The notes under the pieces: model-generated
Seen by the model: only the letters and a program-made list of their open reading frames with translations
Told to the model about the DNA's origin: nothing
Database searches by the model: none
NCBI RefSeq assembly: GCF_035978755.1
Contig: NZ_CP108414.1
Span: 6,200,001 to 6,264,000 of the forward strand
Length of the DNA: 64,000 nucleotides
Reading direction: 5' to 3'
Source: Streptomyces sp. NBC_01298
Lineage (GTDB): Bacteria > Actinomycetota > Actinomycetes > Streptomycetales > Streptomycetaceae
Shown here: in pieces, positions 49,024-57,526 of the stretch
How the letters are laid out: every line of letters starts with the position of its first letter
How positions within the stretch are numbered: the stretch's first letter is position 1
Made by a program: the position numbers and the translations under genes

Positions 49024-49911
49024 ATGCGTGATCTTGCGGGGGGATTCGGCTATCTGCTGGCCGGACAGCGATGGGTACTGGGCCACGGCCGCTGGCTGGG
49101 CTTCGGGCTGTTGCCCGGGCTCGTCTCCCTCGTGCTGTACGCCGGCGCCCTCATCGGCCTCGGCTACGGCGCCGACGACCTGACCGCGTGGGCGACCCCC
49201 TTCGCCGACGACTGGTCCTCCCCGTGGCTCGGGCTCTTCCGCGGCTTCCTGACCGCCCTGGTCTTCTCCCTCGGCCTCTTCCTCGCGGTGATCACCTTCA
49301 CCGCCGTGACCCTGCTCGTGGGGCAGCCGTTCTACGAGTCCCTCTCGGAGCAGGTCGACCGCACCGAGGGCGGCGAGGTCCCGGAGTCGGGCCTCACGCT
49401 CGCGCAGGAGCTGTGGATCTCCGCCCGGGACAGCCTGCGGATCCTCGGCCGGGTGCTGCTCTTCGGGATCCTGCTCTTCGCGCTCGGCTTCGTCCCCGTG
49501 ATCGGGCAGACCGTGGTGCCCGTCCTCGGCTTCTGCGTCTCCGGCTTCTTCCTCGCCCAGGAGCTCACCTCCGTCGCCCTGATGCGCCGCCGGGTGCAGC
49601 TCACCGAGCAGCTCGCGCTGCTGCGCGCGCGGCGGATGCTGGCGCTGGGCTTCGGAGTGCCGCTCGTCCTGTCCTTCCTGGTGCCGCTCGTCGCCGTGTT
49701 CCTGATGCCCGGCGCGGTGGCCGGGGCGACCCTCATGGTCCGGGACCTGGTGGGCGAGAACGGCGAGAACGGCGAGAACACGGAGCGGGGGCAGGACCAG
49801 GATCGGGGCCAGAACCAGGCACAGGGGCAGCCCCAGGGCCAGGCGCAGGGCCAGGCGCAGGGCCAAGGCCAGCCTCAGGGGCCGGCGCAGGGCAAGAGCC
49901 TCAGCGCCTGA
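49024..49911 (+). CDS. EI24-domain (CysZ-like) membrane protein
   Basis: A 295-residue membrane protein with four to five long hydrophobic segments. The family layout is visible: GLLPGLVSLVLYAGALIGLG, FSLGLFLAVITFTAVTLLVGQPFYESLSE in two adjoining parts, and VPVIGQTVVPVLGFCVSGFFLAQEL. Bacterial relatives include CysZ sulfate transporters. The final 45 residues are a Gln/Gly repeat (GQPQGQAQGQAQGQ) encoded by a short tandem repeat, which is probably disordered. The 3' end overlaps the convergent dehydrogenase gene by 11 bp. Confidence 0.85.
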   Translation: MRDLAGGFGYLLAGQRWVLGHGRWLGFGLLPGLVSLVLYAGALIGLGYGADDLTAWATPFADDWSSPWLGLFRGFLTALVFSLGLFLAVITFTAVTLLVGQPFYESLSEQVDRTEGGEVPESGLTLAQELWISARDSLRILGRVLLFGILLFALGFVPVIGQTVVPVLGFCVSGFFLAQELTSVALMRRRVQLTEQLALLRARRMLALGFGVPLVLSFLVPLVAVFLMPGAVAGATLMVRDLVGENGENGENTERGQDQDRGQNQAQGQPQGQAQGQAQGQGQPQGPAQGKSLSA

Positions 49912-50812
49912 GCAGGGTGATCACCCCGGCGGTGTCCTCGCCGCCGTGGGCCGTCGGATCGGCTTCCAGGCGTTCGCGCATCAGGTCCAGGTACGGACTG
50001 ATCAGCTCGGCGCTGACCCCCTGATCCGCGGCGGTATTCAGCAAGGTGGCGCTCGCCGTGACCTGCATGGCCAGGTTCGATTCGACGCCCGTGGTGAAGT
50101 CCCCCGAGACCAGCCGCTCGGCGGCGGCGCCCACGAAGAAGCCCATCGCCCCCAGCCACTCGGTCAGCAGCGGAGCCAGGTCCTTCGGGGAGACGTCCTC
50201 GCCCTCGATCAGCGCGTAGGCGTGCGAGATCCCGGCGAACAGCCCGGTCATCGCGCTCAGCAGGGCCACGTCGTGCAGGGCCGCGTGGCCGGGGTCGGAG
50301 CCGACGAAGCGGGCGCCGGCCGGTACCTCCAGCGTGCTCCGGCGCTCCTCGAACAGGTCGGGGGAGCCGCTGTAGAAGACGTACCCGCCCGCCGCGGGCA
50401 CGCCGATCATCGACGGGGTGGCCATGATCCCGGCGTCGAGGAACCGGGCCCCGCGCTCCAGGGCCCACGCGGCCCGGGCGCGGCCTTCGGCGGGCGTGCC
50501 GGTGGTCAGGTCGACCAGGTCCTTGCCGGTGAGGTCCAGGCCCGCCAGTGCCTCGCCGACGCTGGCGTGGTCCAGCAGGCAGACCACGATCAAGCCGTTC
50601 GCGGCCACCGCCTCGGCCGCGGTCGCGGCGACGACGGCGCCTTCGGCCGCGAGGGCATCGGCCTTGGCGGGGGTGCGGTTCCAGACGGTGAGGGGGTGCC
50701 CGGCGGCGAGCCAGGTGCGGGCGAGGGCGGTGCCCATGGCGCCGAGTCCGAGGAGGGTGAGCGGGGTCTTCGCATCGTTGTTCGTGCCGGTCTTCGTGCT
50801 GGTGTCGGTCAT
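49901..50812 (-). CDS. NAD(P)-dependent imine-reductase / 6-phosphogluconate-dehydrogenase-like enzyme
   Basis: A 303-residue two-domain dehydrogenase. The N-terminal Rossmann domain starts TLLGLGAMGTALARTWLAAGH and continues WNRTPAKADALAAEGA. The loop VDLTTGTPAEGRARAAWALERG and DAGIMATPSMIG correspond to the substrate region of beta-hydroxyacid dehydrogenases. The all-helical C-terminal domain is typical of imine reductases of Streptomyces. It likely reduces an imine or ketone with NADPH. It is divergent from an HxlR regulator. No ribosome binding site is present; CAGGCT lies 7 nt before the ATG. Confidence 0.88.
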   Translation of the reverse strand: MTDTSTKTGTNNDAKTPLTLLGLGAMGTALARTWLAAGHPLTVWNRTPAKADALAAEGAVVAATAAEAVAANGLIVVCLLDHASVGEALAGLDLTGKDLVDLTTGTPAEGRARAAWALERGARFLDAGIMATPSMIGVPAAGGYVFYSGSPDLFEERRSTLEVPAGARFVGSDPGHAALHDVALLSAMTGLFAGISHAYALIEGEDVSPKDLAPLLTEWLGAMGFFVGAAAERLVSGDFTTGVESNLAMQVTASATLLNTAADQGVSAELISPYLDLMRERLEADPTAHGGEDTAGVITLLRR

Positions 50813-50846
50813 GGCGTTTAGCCTGGTGGAGGGCCGTCAGGTGCTC

Positions 50847-50866
50847 AAGTAGGCACTTCGGAGTGC
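50847..50866. promoter_or_regulatory. Overlapping inverted repeats, probable HxlR operator
   Basis: AAGT-AGGC-ACTT (50847-50858) overlaps GCACT-TCGG-AGTGC (50853-50866) in the 97-bp region between the imine-reductase-like and HxlR genes. The position suits a regulator of both. Confidence 0.4.
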
Positions 50867-50909
50867 GTGGTTACCCCGAGGTGAGCGAACAGGTGGGGAG
50901 GGGTGCGCG

Positions 50910-51260
50910 ATGGCAATGACACAGCGGCCGGGGGCGGATCACTGCGGGATCGCCGCGGCGATGTCCGTGATCGACGGCAAGTGGAAGGTGTCGGTGCTGT
51001 GGGAGCTGGAGCAGCGCCCGCGACGCTTCGGCGAACTGCGCCGCCTGGTTCCAGGTGTCTCGGAGAAGGTGCTCGCGGCCCAGCTGCGCGAGCTGGAGAC
51101 GGACGGCATCGTCCACCGCGAGGTCTACGAGGAGGTCCCGCCGCGCGTGGAGTACTCGCTGACCCCGCTCGGCCAGGAGCTGAACGAGGCCCTGGCGGCC
51201 CTCGGAGCGTGGGGCACGAAGCACCTGATCCCCGGCACCGCCCAGACGGTCCCCGTGTGA
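50910..51260 (+). CDS. HxlR-family transcriptional regulator
   Basis: A 116-residue winged-helix regulator. The family core is MSVIDGKWKVSVLWELEQRPRRFGELRRLVPGVSEKVL in consecutive pieces, then AQLRELETDGIVHREVYEEVPPRVEYSLTP. It has one cysteine near the N-terminus (ADHCGIAA), the position used for thiol sensing in several HxlR-type regulators. Divergence from the imine-reductase-like gene suggests it controls that gene. The ATG at 50910 is preceded by a purine-rich GGGGAGGGG. Confidence 0.88.
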   Translation: MAMTQRPGADHCGIAAAMSVIDGKWKVSVLWELEQRPRRFGELRRLVPGVSEKVLAAQLRELETDGIVHREVYEEVPPRVEYSLTPLGQELNEALAALGAWGTKHLIPGTAQTVPV

Positions 51261-51297
51261 GGACGGGGCCGGGCACCCGCCCCGGAGGGCCGGGCGC

Positions 51298-52032
51298 TCA
51301 CTTCGGGCGGCGGAACAGCGCCGTCCAGAGGAAGTCCTCGCCGAAGGAACCGGAGGACGCGGGCTCGTCGTTCATCCGGCGCAGCTCCACCTCGGTGAGG
51401 TCCCCGAAGATCCGGCGCAGCGCCTCCGGGGTGTAGGCGAGCCCGCCTTCGAGGCGGGCCCGGCCGTAGAACTCCGCGTCGGGCAGCTCGGAGCCCATCG
51501 CGCCCGAGGCGAAGCAGGTCAGGGCGAAGCGGCCGCCCGGGGCCAGCAGCCGGTCCAGCAGGGCCAGGTAGCTGATCCGGCGGTGCGGCGGCAGGTGGTG
51601 GAAGCAGCCCGAGTCGTAGATCAGGTCGTACGGGCCCACGAGCCCGGCGCCGGCCGCGCCGAAGGCGTCCCCGTGGTGGAAGCGCACCCGGGCTCCGGCG
51701 GCGAGCGCCCGCTCCCCGGCCCAGGCCAGCGCCGTCGGGGAGAGGTCGACGGCGTCCACTTCGAAGCCCCGGGCGGCCAGGTGCAGGGCGTTGCGGCCGG
51801 GGCCGCAGCCGAGGTCCAGGGCGCGGCCGCCGGCGGGGATCAGCCCGCGGTCGAGGCAGGAGACGAGGTTCTCGTCGGGCTTCGCCGCGAAGAACGGCAC
51901 CGGCCGCTCGCGGTCCGCGTAGAAGCCGTCCCACCAGGCGGAACCGCCGGCGGTCCAGCGGTCGGCCTCCGGTGCGAAGAGGCCGTCCATGAGGGCGAGC
52001 ACGTCGTCGATACTGCGTATGGTGCGGTCCAT
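51298..52032 (-). CDS. Class I SAM-dependent methyltransferase
   Basis: A 244-residue methyltransferase. Motif I is ALDLGCGPGRNALHLAARG, followed by VDAVDLSPTALAWAGERA and the motif II/III region LIYDSGCFHHLPPHRRI and LLAPGGRFALTCFA. The opening (WWDGFYADRERPVPFF) is typical of the tellurite-resistance/thiopurine-like branch that acts on small molecules. AAAGGGG lies 6 nt before the ATG. It converges on the HxlR gene. Confidence 0.88.
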   Translation of the reverse strand: MDRTIRSIDDVLALMDGLFAPEADRWTAGGSAWWDGFYADRERPVPFFAAKPDENLVSCLDRGLIPAGGRALDLGCGPGRNALHLAARGFEVDAVDLSPTALAWAGERALAAGARVRFHHGDAFGAAGAGLVGPYDLIYDSGCFHHLPPHRRISYLALLDRLLAPGGRFALTCFASGAMGSELPDAEFYGRARLEGGLAYTPEALRRIFGDLTEVELRRMNDEPASSGSFGEDFLWTALFRRPK

Positions 52033-52274
52033 CCGAACCCCTTTCAGATGTCCCCAATTTTATCGGTGGCCCAGAGAAAAGCCCAGGTCAGATGGGGTGC
52101 GTGGGATGCCTGACGGGTCATCTGGCGCCTTGTCGCCGCCGGGCCGGTCCCCGCCCCCGCGGGTGGGGAGGGCAGGCGCCCCAGGGCCTCGCCCAGCGCC
52201 CCCACGGGCCCTTTCCCGGCCGGTCCGGGCCCTGTTTCCACGCGAGTTCCGGAGTCGTCTGCCCGGACGCCCCG

Positions 52275-53024
52275 TCAGGCCGACGCCTCCACCGACGCCT
52301 CCGCCGGCACTTCCACGGGCACCTCCGCCACGGCGACCGAAGGCGCGCTCGCGTCCCCCTCGGCCAGCAGAGTCCCGTCCGGAGCCCACACCGCCGCGCC
52401 CCCACAGCCGGTCCACGGTCCGGCGGGGCCTACGTGGTTGGCGAGGGCCACGTACATCCCGAAGTCCCGTGCGATCCCCGGGTGGATCGCCGCCCGCTCG
52501 GCGACGCCGTCGCCCGTGCCGTAGAGCGAGCTCGCCAGGTGGACCCGGCAGCCGGCCGCGGCGCCCGCGGCGGGCACGTCCGCGAAGTGGTTGTCGAAGC
52601 AGATCCCCAGGGAGAAGCGGATCCCGCCGAGCTCGAAGCGGCCCGGGACCGACCCGGCGGCGAAGACCTCCTGCTCGTGGCGGAACAGGTGCTGCTTGGC
52701 GTACGTGGTCAGGTGCGTGCCGTCCGCGTCGTGGACCAGGGTCGCGATGACGGGCCGGGGGCCGTCCGTGCGCAGGGCGACGTTGAGGGCGGTGGCGATC
52801 CCGGTGGACCGGACGGGGTCCAGTCGGGGGTCCTCGGCGTCGGCCAGCCACAGGCCGGGGTCGGCGGTGAGCGCGGCCAACTCGTAGCCGGTCAGCGTGA
52901 GCTCGGGGAACACGACCAGTCCGGCGCCCTCCTCCCGGGCCCGCACGGCGAGCGCGGCCGCCCGTACGGCGTTGGCGGACACGTCGGCGGGAACACAGCT
53001 CAGCTGCGCGGCGGCGATCTTCAT
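52275..53024 (-). CDS. Carbon-nitrogen hydrolase (nitrilase superfamily)
   Basis: A 249-residue nitrilase-fold amidase. The catalytic Glu-Lys-Cys triad is visible: FPELTLTGYELAAL (Glu), TYAKQHLFRHEQE (Lys) and LGICFDNHF (Cys). It begins MKIAAAQLSCVPADVSANA, the normal first strand. It should hydrolyse an amide, the substrate being unknown. The ATG at 53024 lacks a ribosome binding site, with CATGCT 7 nt ahead; it follows the TetR gene by 26 bp on the same strand. The 242 bp after its stop hold no gene. Confidence 0.88.
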   Translation of the reverse strand: MKIAAAQLSCVPADVSANAVRAAALAVRAREEGAGLVVFPELTLTGYELAALTADPGLWLADAEDPRLDPVRSTGIATALNVALRTDGPRPVIATLVHDADGTHLTTYAKQHLFRHEQEVFAAGSVPGRFELGGIRFSLGICFDNHFADVPAAGAAAGCRVHLASSLYGTGDGVAERAAIHPGIARDFGMYVALANHVGPAGPWTGCGGAAVWAPDGTLLAEGDASAPSVAVAEVPVEVPAEASVEASA

Positions 53025-53049
53025 CCGGCCCAGCATGCCAGCCCGGAGA

Positions 53050-53634
53050 TCAGGGCGAGTCTTCGGCCCGGGGCCCCTGGATCAGGTCCAGGAAGACGCG
53101 GAAGGTGCCGGGCATGTCCACGGATTCCGGGGCCAGCAGCCACTGGTACTGGAGGCCGTCCATCACGGCGGCCAGCAGCGGGGCGGCCTGCTCGGGGGTG
53201 AGGCCCGAGGGGAGCCGCTCGCCGTACTCCGCGCGCAGGACCGCCGCCATCGCGGAGCGCACCTGCGCGTACCGCTCGGCGAAGAACTCCCGCGCCGGGT
53301 GGCCCTCGGTGACGCTCTCGCCGAGCAGCGCCGAGAAGGTCTGCACGATGCCGGGGCGCATGGCGTTGTACTCCACCAGCGAGGCCAGCAGGTCCGGGCG
53401 CCAGGCTTCGGCCAGGGCGGCGCCGCCGCCGGTGTCCCAGCGGTCGCGCTCCTCCAGGACCGCGACCAGCAGCGCCTCCTTGGTCGGGAAGTAGTGCAGC
53501 AGTCCCTGCTGGGTCAGGCCCACCCGCTCGGCGACCGCGCCCAGGGCCGCGCCCCGGTAGCCGCGTTCGGCGATCACCTCGACGGCCGCGCGGACGATCT
53601 CCACGCGCCGTTCCTCACTTCTGGCCCTGACCAT
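53050..53634 (-). CDS. TetR/AcrR-family transcriptional regulator
   Basis: A 194-residue regulator. The helix-turn-helix is IVRAAVEVIAERGYRGAALGAVAERVGLTQQGLLHYFPTKEALL in consecutive pieces (residues 13-56). The C-terminal all-helical ligand domain is less conserved. It is divergent from the GH3 beta-glucosidase gene, with direct and inverted repeats between, so it probably represses that gene in the absence of a sugar ligand. The ATG at 53634 has GGAAGGAG about 10 nt upstream. Confidence 0.9.
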   Translation of the reverse strand: MVRARSEERRVEIVRAAVEVIAERGYRGAALGAVAERVGLTQQGLLHYFPTKEALLVAVLEERDRWDTGGGAALAEAWRPDLLASLVEYNAMRPGIVQTFSALLGESVTEGHPAREFFAERYAQVRSAMAAVLRAEYGERLPSGLTPEQAAPLLAAVMDGLQYQWLLAPESVDMPGTFRVFLDLIQGPRAEDSP

Positions 53635-53690
53635 CGCCCGCCACTCCTTCCGCCGCGCACCTCGCAGCAGGACCGTACGTCATCGAGACA

Positions 53691-53730
53691 TTACGAACAG
53701 GTTACGAACCCTACCGCTCTACAGGTAACC
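53691..53730. promoter_or_regulatory. Repeat cluster, probable TetR operator for the GH3 gene
   Basis: TTACGAAC occurs at 53691-53698 and 53702-53709, 11 bp apart. GGTT-ACG-AACC (53700-53710) is an inverted repeat, and GGTTAC here is mirrored by GTAACC at 53725-53730. The cluster lies in the 186-bp divergent region. Confidence 0.5.
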
Positions 53731-53820
53731 GGTCCACGATGGAGCCAGCCGCACCGCGCATCCGCCCCGCACGGCGGAAGCCCGGTCCTGTGCGCCGCTA
53801 CCCGCACTCAACGAGGAGGC

Positions 53821-56274
53821 ATGGCCGTGACCGATGCCGATCAGGTCCGCAACGACGCCGTAGAGACGGCCCTGGGCAAGCTGGACCTCGACACCAAGGC
53901 CCGGCTGCTGGCCGGCCAGGACATGTGGTCGCTGCCCGCCGTACCCGAGATCGGGCTGAAGTCCCTGGTCATGTCCGACGGCCCCATCGGGGTGCGCGGC
54001 GTGCGCTGGACCGCCGACGACCCGTCGATCGCCCTGCCCTCCCCGACCGCGCTCGCCGCCGCGTGGGACCCCGAGCTCGCCCGCCGGGCCGGCCGCCTCC
54101 TCGCCCAGGAGGCCCGCCGCAAGGGCGTCCACGTCCTGCTCGCGCCCACCGTCAACCTGCACCGCTCCCCGCTCGGCGGCCGGCACTTCGAGTGCTACTC
54201 CGAGGACCCGTACCTCACCGGCGCGGTCGGCAGCGGCTACGTGAACGGCGTCCAGGACGGCGGGGTCGGCACCACCGTCAAGCACTTCGTCGGCAACGAC
54301 GCCGAGACCGAGCGGTTCACCGTCGACAGCGTCATCGCCCCGCGCCCGCTGCGCGAGCTGTACCTGGCCCCCTTCGAGGCCATCGTCGCCAACGCCCACC
54401 CGTGGGGCATCATGACCGCCTACAACCGGGTCAACGGCACGACCATGACCGAGCACCGCTACCTCGTCAACGAGGTCCTGCGCGGCGAGTGGGGCTTCGA
54501 CGGCTACAACGTCTCCGACTGGATGGCCGCCCGCTCCACCACCGGCGACATCCTCGGCGGCATGGACGTGGCCATGCCCGGCCCCGTCACCGTCTACGGC
54601 GCTCCGCTCGCCGACGCCGTCCGCGCCGGGGAGGTCCCCGAGGCCGCCGTCGACGGGGCCGTCCGCAACGTCCTGCGCCTCGCCGCCCGCGTCGGCATCC
54701 TGGAAGGCGCCCCCGCGGCGGTCGGCGAGGTCCCGGCCCCCATCGACGGCCAGGCGCTGGCCCGCGAGCTGGCCGCCCGCGGCTTCGTCCTCGTACGCAA
54801 CGAGCCCGTCGCCGCCGGAAAGCCCGTGCTCCCGCTCGCCCCCGGCGGCACCGTCGCCCTCAGTGGCGCCGCCGCCCGCGACGCCCGCGTCCTCGGCGGC
54901 GGCAGCGCCACCGTCTTCCCCGAGCGGATCGTCTCCCCGCTCGACGGACTCACCGAGGCCCTGCCCGAAGGCGCGCTCACCTTCACCGTCGGCGCCGACC
55001 CCAGCGACGAACTGACCCCCGCGGACAAGGGCTTCCAGCTCCGCGCGGTCTGCCGGGACGCCTCCGGCGCGGTCCTCGGCACCGGCTCGCTGCCCACCGG
55101 CCAGGTCCAGTGGATCGGCGACGACCTGCCCGAGGGCGTCACCTACGCGACGATGGCGAGCATCAAAGTCACCGGTACGTTCGTCCCGCGCGAGAGCGGC
55201 GAGCACGCCTTCGGCACCCGCGGACTCGGCGCCTTCACGCTCGCCGTCGGCGGCGAGACCCGCTTCGACGGGGTCCAGCCGATGGGTGACGAGGCCGACC
55301 CCTTCGAGGCCTTCTTCGGCGCTCCGCAGGTGCGGACCCGCCTCACCCTCACCGAGGGCGAAGCCGTCGAGGTCTCGCTGACCTACCAGGTCCCCGACAT
55401 GACGACCCTGCCGCTCAAGGCGATCATGTTCTCCTTCCTCCACCTCGGTCCGCAGCGCTCCGCCGACGAGCTCATCGCCGAGGCCGTGGAGGCCGCGCGC
55501 GCCGCCGACACCGCCGTCGTGGTCGTCGCCACCACCGAGCGGGTGGAGTCCGAGGGCTTCGACCGCAAGGACCTCACCCTCCCGGGCCGCCAGAACGACC
55601 TGGTGCGCGCCGTGGCCGCGGTCAACCCGAACACCGTGGTCGTCGTCAACGCGGGCTCCCCGGTGGAACTCCCGTGGCGCGAGGAGGTCGCCGCGGTCCT
55701 GCTGACCTGGTTCCCCGGGCAGGAGGGCGGGGCCGCGCTGGCCGACGTACTCCTCGGCGAGGCCGAGCCGGGCGGGCGGCTGCCCACCACCTGGCCCGCC
55801 GAGTTCGCCGACGCGCCGGTCACCGAAGTCACCCCCACCGAGGGGCGCCTGGAGTACACCGAGGGGCTCTTCATCGGCTACCGGGCCTACGAGAAGCACG
55901 GGATCGCCCCGGCGTTCCCCTTCGGGCACGGCCTCGGCTACACGGACTGGGCGTACGAGTCCCTGGAGGCCACTCCCACGCTGGCGAAGGTCCGCGTCAC
56001 CAACACCGGCACCCGGCCGGGCCGCGAGACCGTACAGGTCTACCTGGCGCCGGTCGCGGACGGCGTGGAGCGCCCGGCGAGCTGGCTGGCGGGCTTCGCG
56101 AGCGTGACCGCGGGCCCCGGCGAGAGCGTCGACGTGGAGATCCCGCTGCCGGAGCGCGCCTTCGAGATCTGGGACCAGCCGTCCCTGTCCTGGCGGCGGA
56201 TCGGCGGCGGCTACGAGGTCCGCGCGAGCCGTTCGCACGGCGACACGCGGCTGACGGCGGCCCTCGACCTGTAA
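53821..56274 (+). CDS. GH3 beta-glucosidase, cytoplasmic
   Basis: An 817-residue glycoside hydrolase family 3 enzyme. The barrel opens LVMSDGPIGVRGVRW and has the KHFVGNDAETERF motif. The nucleophile is Asp233 in NVSDWMAA. The second domain includes VVVVATTERVESEGFDRKDL. A PA14-like insert (about residues 390-530, SGEHAFGTRGLGAFTLAVGG) and a C-terminal fibronectin-III-like domain (VRVTNTGTRPGRETVQVYLAP) complete the BglX/DesR-like architecture. No signal peptide is present, so it acts on imported oligosaccharides or on glycosylated metabolites. GAGGAGG precedes the ATG. The divergent TetR gene is its likely regulator. Confidence 0.93.
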   Translation: MAVTDADQVRNDAVETALGKLDLDTKARLLAGQDMWSLPAVPEIGLKSLVMSDGPIGVRGVRWTADDPSIALPSPTALAAAWDPELARRAGRLLAQEARRKGVHVLLAPTVNLHRSPLGGRHFECYSEDPYLTGAVGSGYVNGVQDGGVGTTVKHFVGNDAETERFTVDSVIAPRPLRELYLAPFEAIVANAHPWGIMTAYNRVNGTTMTEHRYLVNEVLRGEWGFDGYNVSDWMAARSTTGDILGGMDVAMPGPVTVYGAPLADAVRAGEVPEAAVDGAVRNVLRLAARVGILEGAPAAVGEVPAPIDGQALARELAARGFVLVRNEPVAAGKPVLPLAPGGTVALSGAAARDARVLGGGSATVFPERIVSPLDGLTEALPEGALTFTVGADPSDELTPADKGFQLRAVCRDASGAVLGTGSLPTGQVQWIGDDLPEGVTYATMASIKVTGTFVPRESGEHAFGTRGLGAFTLAVGGETRFDGVQPMGDEADPFEAFFGAPQVRTRLTLTEGEAVEVSLTYQVPDMTTLPLKAIMFSFLHLGPQRSADELIAEAVEAARAADTAVVVVATTERVESEGFDRKDLTLPGRQNDLVRAVAAVNPNTVVVVNAGSPVELPWREEVAAVLLTWFPGQEGGAALADVLLGEAEPGGRLPTTWPAEFADAPVTEVTPTEGRLEYTEGLFIGYRAYEKHGIAPAFPFGHGLGYTDWAYESLEATPTLAKVRVTNTGTRPGRETVQVYLAPVADGVERPASWLAGFASVTAGPGESVDVEIPLPERAFEIWDQPSLSWRRIGGGYEVRASRSHGDTRLTAALDL

Positions 56275-56282
56275 TGGCCGGA

Positions 56283-56349
56283 AATCACCCCTATCGGGGC
56301 GATTGAAAGAGCTGGACCGGGGGCGGGCCCTGACACCCGTCCCCGGTCC
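56283..56349. terminator. Two hairpins between convergent GH3 and GDSL genes
   Basis: AATCACCCC/GGGGCGATT (one mismatch, 56283-56304) and GGACCGGGG/CCCCGGTCC (perfect, 56314-56349) lie in the 90-bp gap between convergent genes. They are placed to end transcription from both sides. Confidence 0.75.
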
Positions 56350-56364
56350 GATCCACCTGCCGCG

Positions 56365-57276
56365 TCAACGCGGAGGCTCGGCGGACGTCACCTGTCGGTG
56401 CGCCAGTTCCGCGAGCCGCGCCTGCCCGTCCTTGCCCGGATGGAACCAGTCCCAGCGGCTCAACTGCTCCGCCGCGAAGGGGTACTGGAAGACCGCGCCG
56501 CCGTCGTAGCGGCACAGTTCGTCCTTCGCGCAGACCTCGCGCAGGACCTCGTTGTACTCGACCACGCGCGCCCGCACCCGCTCCCGCCGGGCCGTCGCAC
56601 CGGCGGTCGCCGAGGTCGGATCGGCGAGCATCGACTGGCAGATGCCCAGCTTCCAGATCCGCCGCACCATCGGGTCGTCCTTGCCCTGCTCCCACAGCCG
56701 CTGGAGGTCCGGGACGCTGGAGACGTACACCTGCGAGGCCGGCGAGGCCGCCCGCAGACCGGCCAGCGCCTTCTCGAATCCGGAGCGGAAGGCGGCCAGC
56801 GGGGTCATCGACGACGCGGAGGGCCGGCAGGCGTCGTTGGAGCCCACCATCACCGTGACCAGGCCGGGCTTGTGCGCGGCGGCCGAGGCGAGCTGGCCCG
56901 GCAGGTCCGCCATCCGGGAGCCGGTCACCGCGTAGTTCCAGCTGCGCGCGGGAGCCTCGGCCTCGCCGAGCAGCCGGGCGGCCAGCGAGCGCACCTCGGG
57001 GTCGTCGCCGGTGGCCCAGGAGGCCTCGGGGCAGTCGGCCAGCACCGAACAGGCGTCGAAACCGCGCGTGATGGAGTCGCCCACGGCGGCGACCGAGGCC
57101 GGTGCGGTGTTCCACCGCGGGGCCGCCTGCGCCCCGCGCTCGCCCCCGGGCTTCGCCGTGTCCGCCGAACACCCGGTCAGCGCACCGGTGGCCAGGACCA
57201 TCAGGGCGGCCGCCGCGCCCGCAACCGCACCCGCGGAAGTCCGACGCGCGCGGCGGCGTGGGGCGGTGGTGCGCAT
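56365..57276 (-). CDS. SGNH/GDSL-family hydrolase lipoprotein
   Basis: A 303-residue exported lipoprotein hydrolase. The basic start and hydrophobic core end in a lipobox (TGALTGCSAD). Block I is VAAVGDSITRGFDA (catalytic Ser), block II GSRMADLPGQ, block III TVMVGSNDACRPS (Asn), and block V WFHPGKDGQARL (catalytic His, with Asp nearby). Such enzymes hydrolyse esters of lipids or acyl groups at the cell surface. The ATG at 57276 is preceded by GAGGAGGG about 10 nt upstream. Upstream lies an AT-rich promoter region. Confidence 0.88.
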   Translation of the reverse strand: MRTTAPRRRARRTSAGAVAGAAAALMVLATGALTGCSADTAKPGGERGAQAAPRWNTAPASVAAVGDSITRGFDACSVLADCPEASWATGDDPEVRSLAARLLGEAEAPARSWNYAVTGSRMADLPGQLASAAAHKPGLVTVMVGSNDACRPSASSMTPLAAFRSGFEKALAGLRAASPASQVYVSSVPDLQRLWEQGKDDPMVRRIWKLGICQSMLADPTSATAGATARRERVRARVVEYNEVLREVCAKDELCRYDGGAVFQYPFAAEQLSRWDWFHPGKDGQARLAELAHRQVTSAEPPR

Positions 57277-57433
57277 GCGGAAGGTCCCTCCTCGTCGCCC
57301 CCGTGTCATTCGGCGGCGTCCTGCTGAGTGAATGCTCTGTGTTTACGGGCCCTGGAGCGACCGTACGTCACACCATGACCCCCGGCGCACGGTAGCTTTT
57401 TCCCGTGGCGTTTCGGCCGCAAGTCCCGCAACG

Positions 57434-57497
57434 CAATGTCAAATAATTTCCGTTACATTACATCACGTCACATACTGTCCGTTTTCTGGAGTTTATT
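57434..57497 (+). promoter_or_regulatory. AT-rich island upstream of the DUF3145 gene
   Basis: About 64 bp of unusually AT-rich DNA (for example CAAATAATTTCCG, TTACATTACATCACGTCACATAC) stands out against its GC-rich surroundings. It contains TTACAT/TACATC/TCACAT direct repeats at 5-8 bp steps. It lies 30-93 bp before the GTG at 57527 and is probably a promoter and protein-binding site. Confidence 0.4.
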
Positions 57498-57526
57498 CCC
57501 GACCTCGTCCCACACTGGAGGTCCCG

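Noticed and set aside
53719..56238. An 839-residue minus-strand ORF antisense to the GH3 gene
   Set aside because: Long antisense frames are expected in GC-rich coding DNA; it has no domains or start signal.
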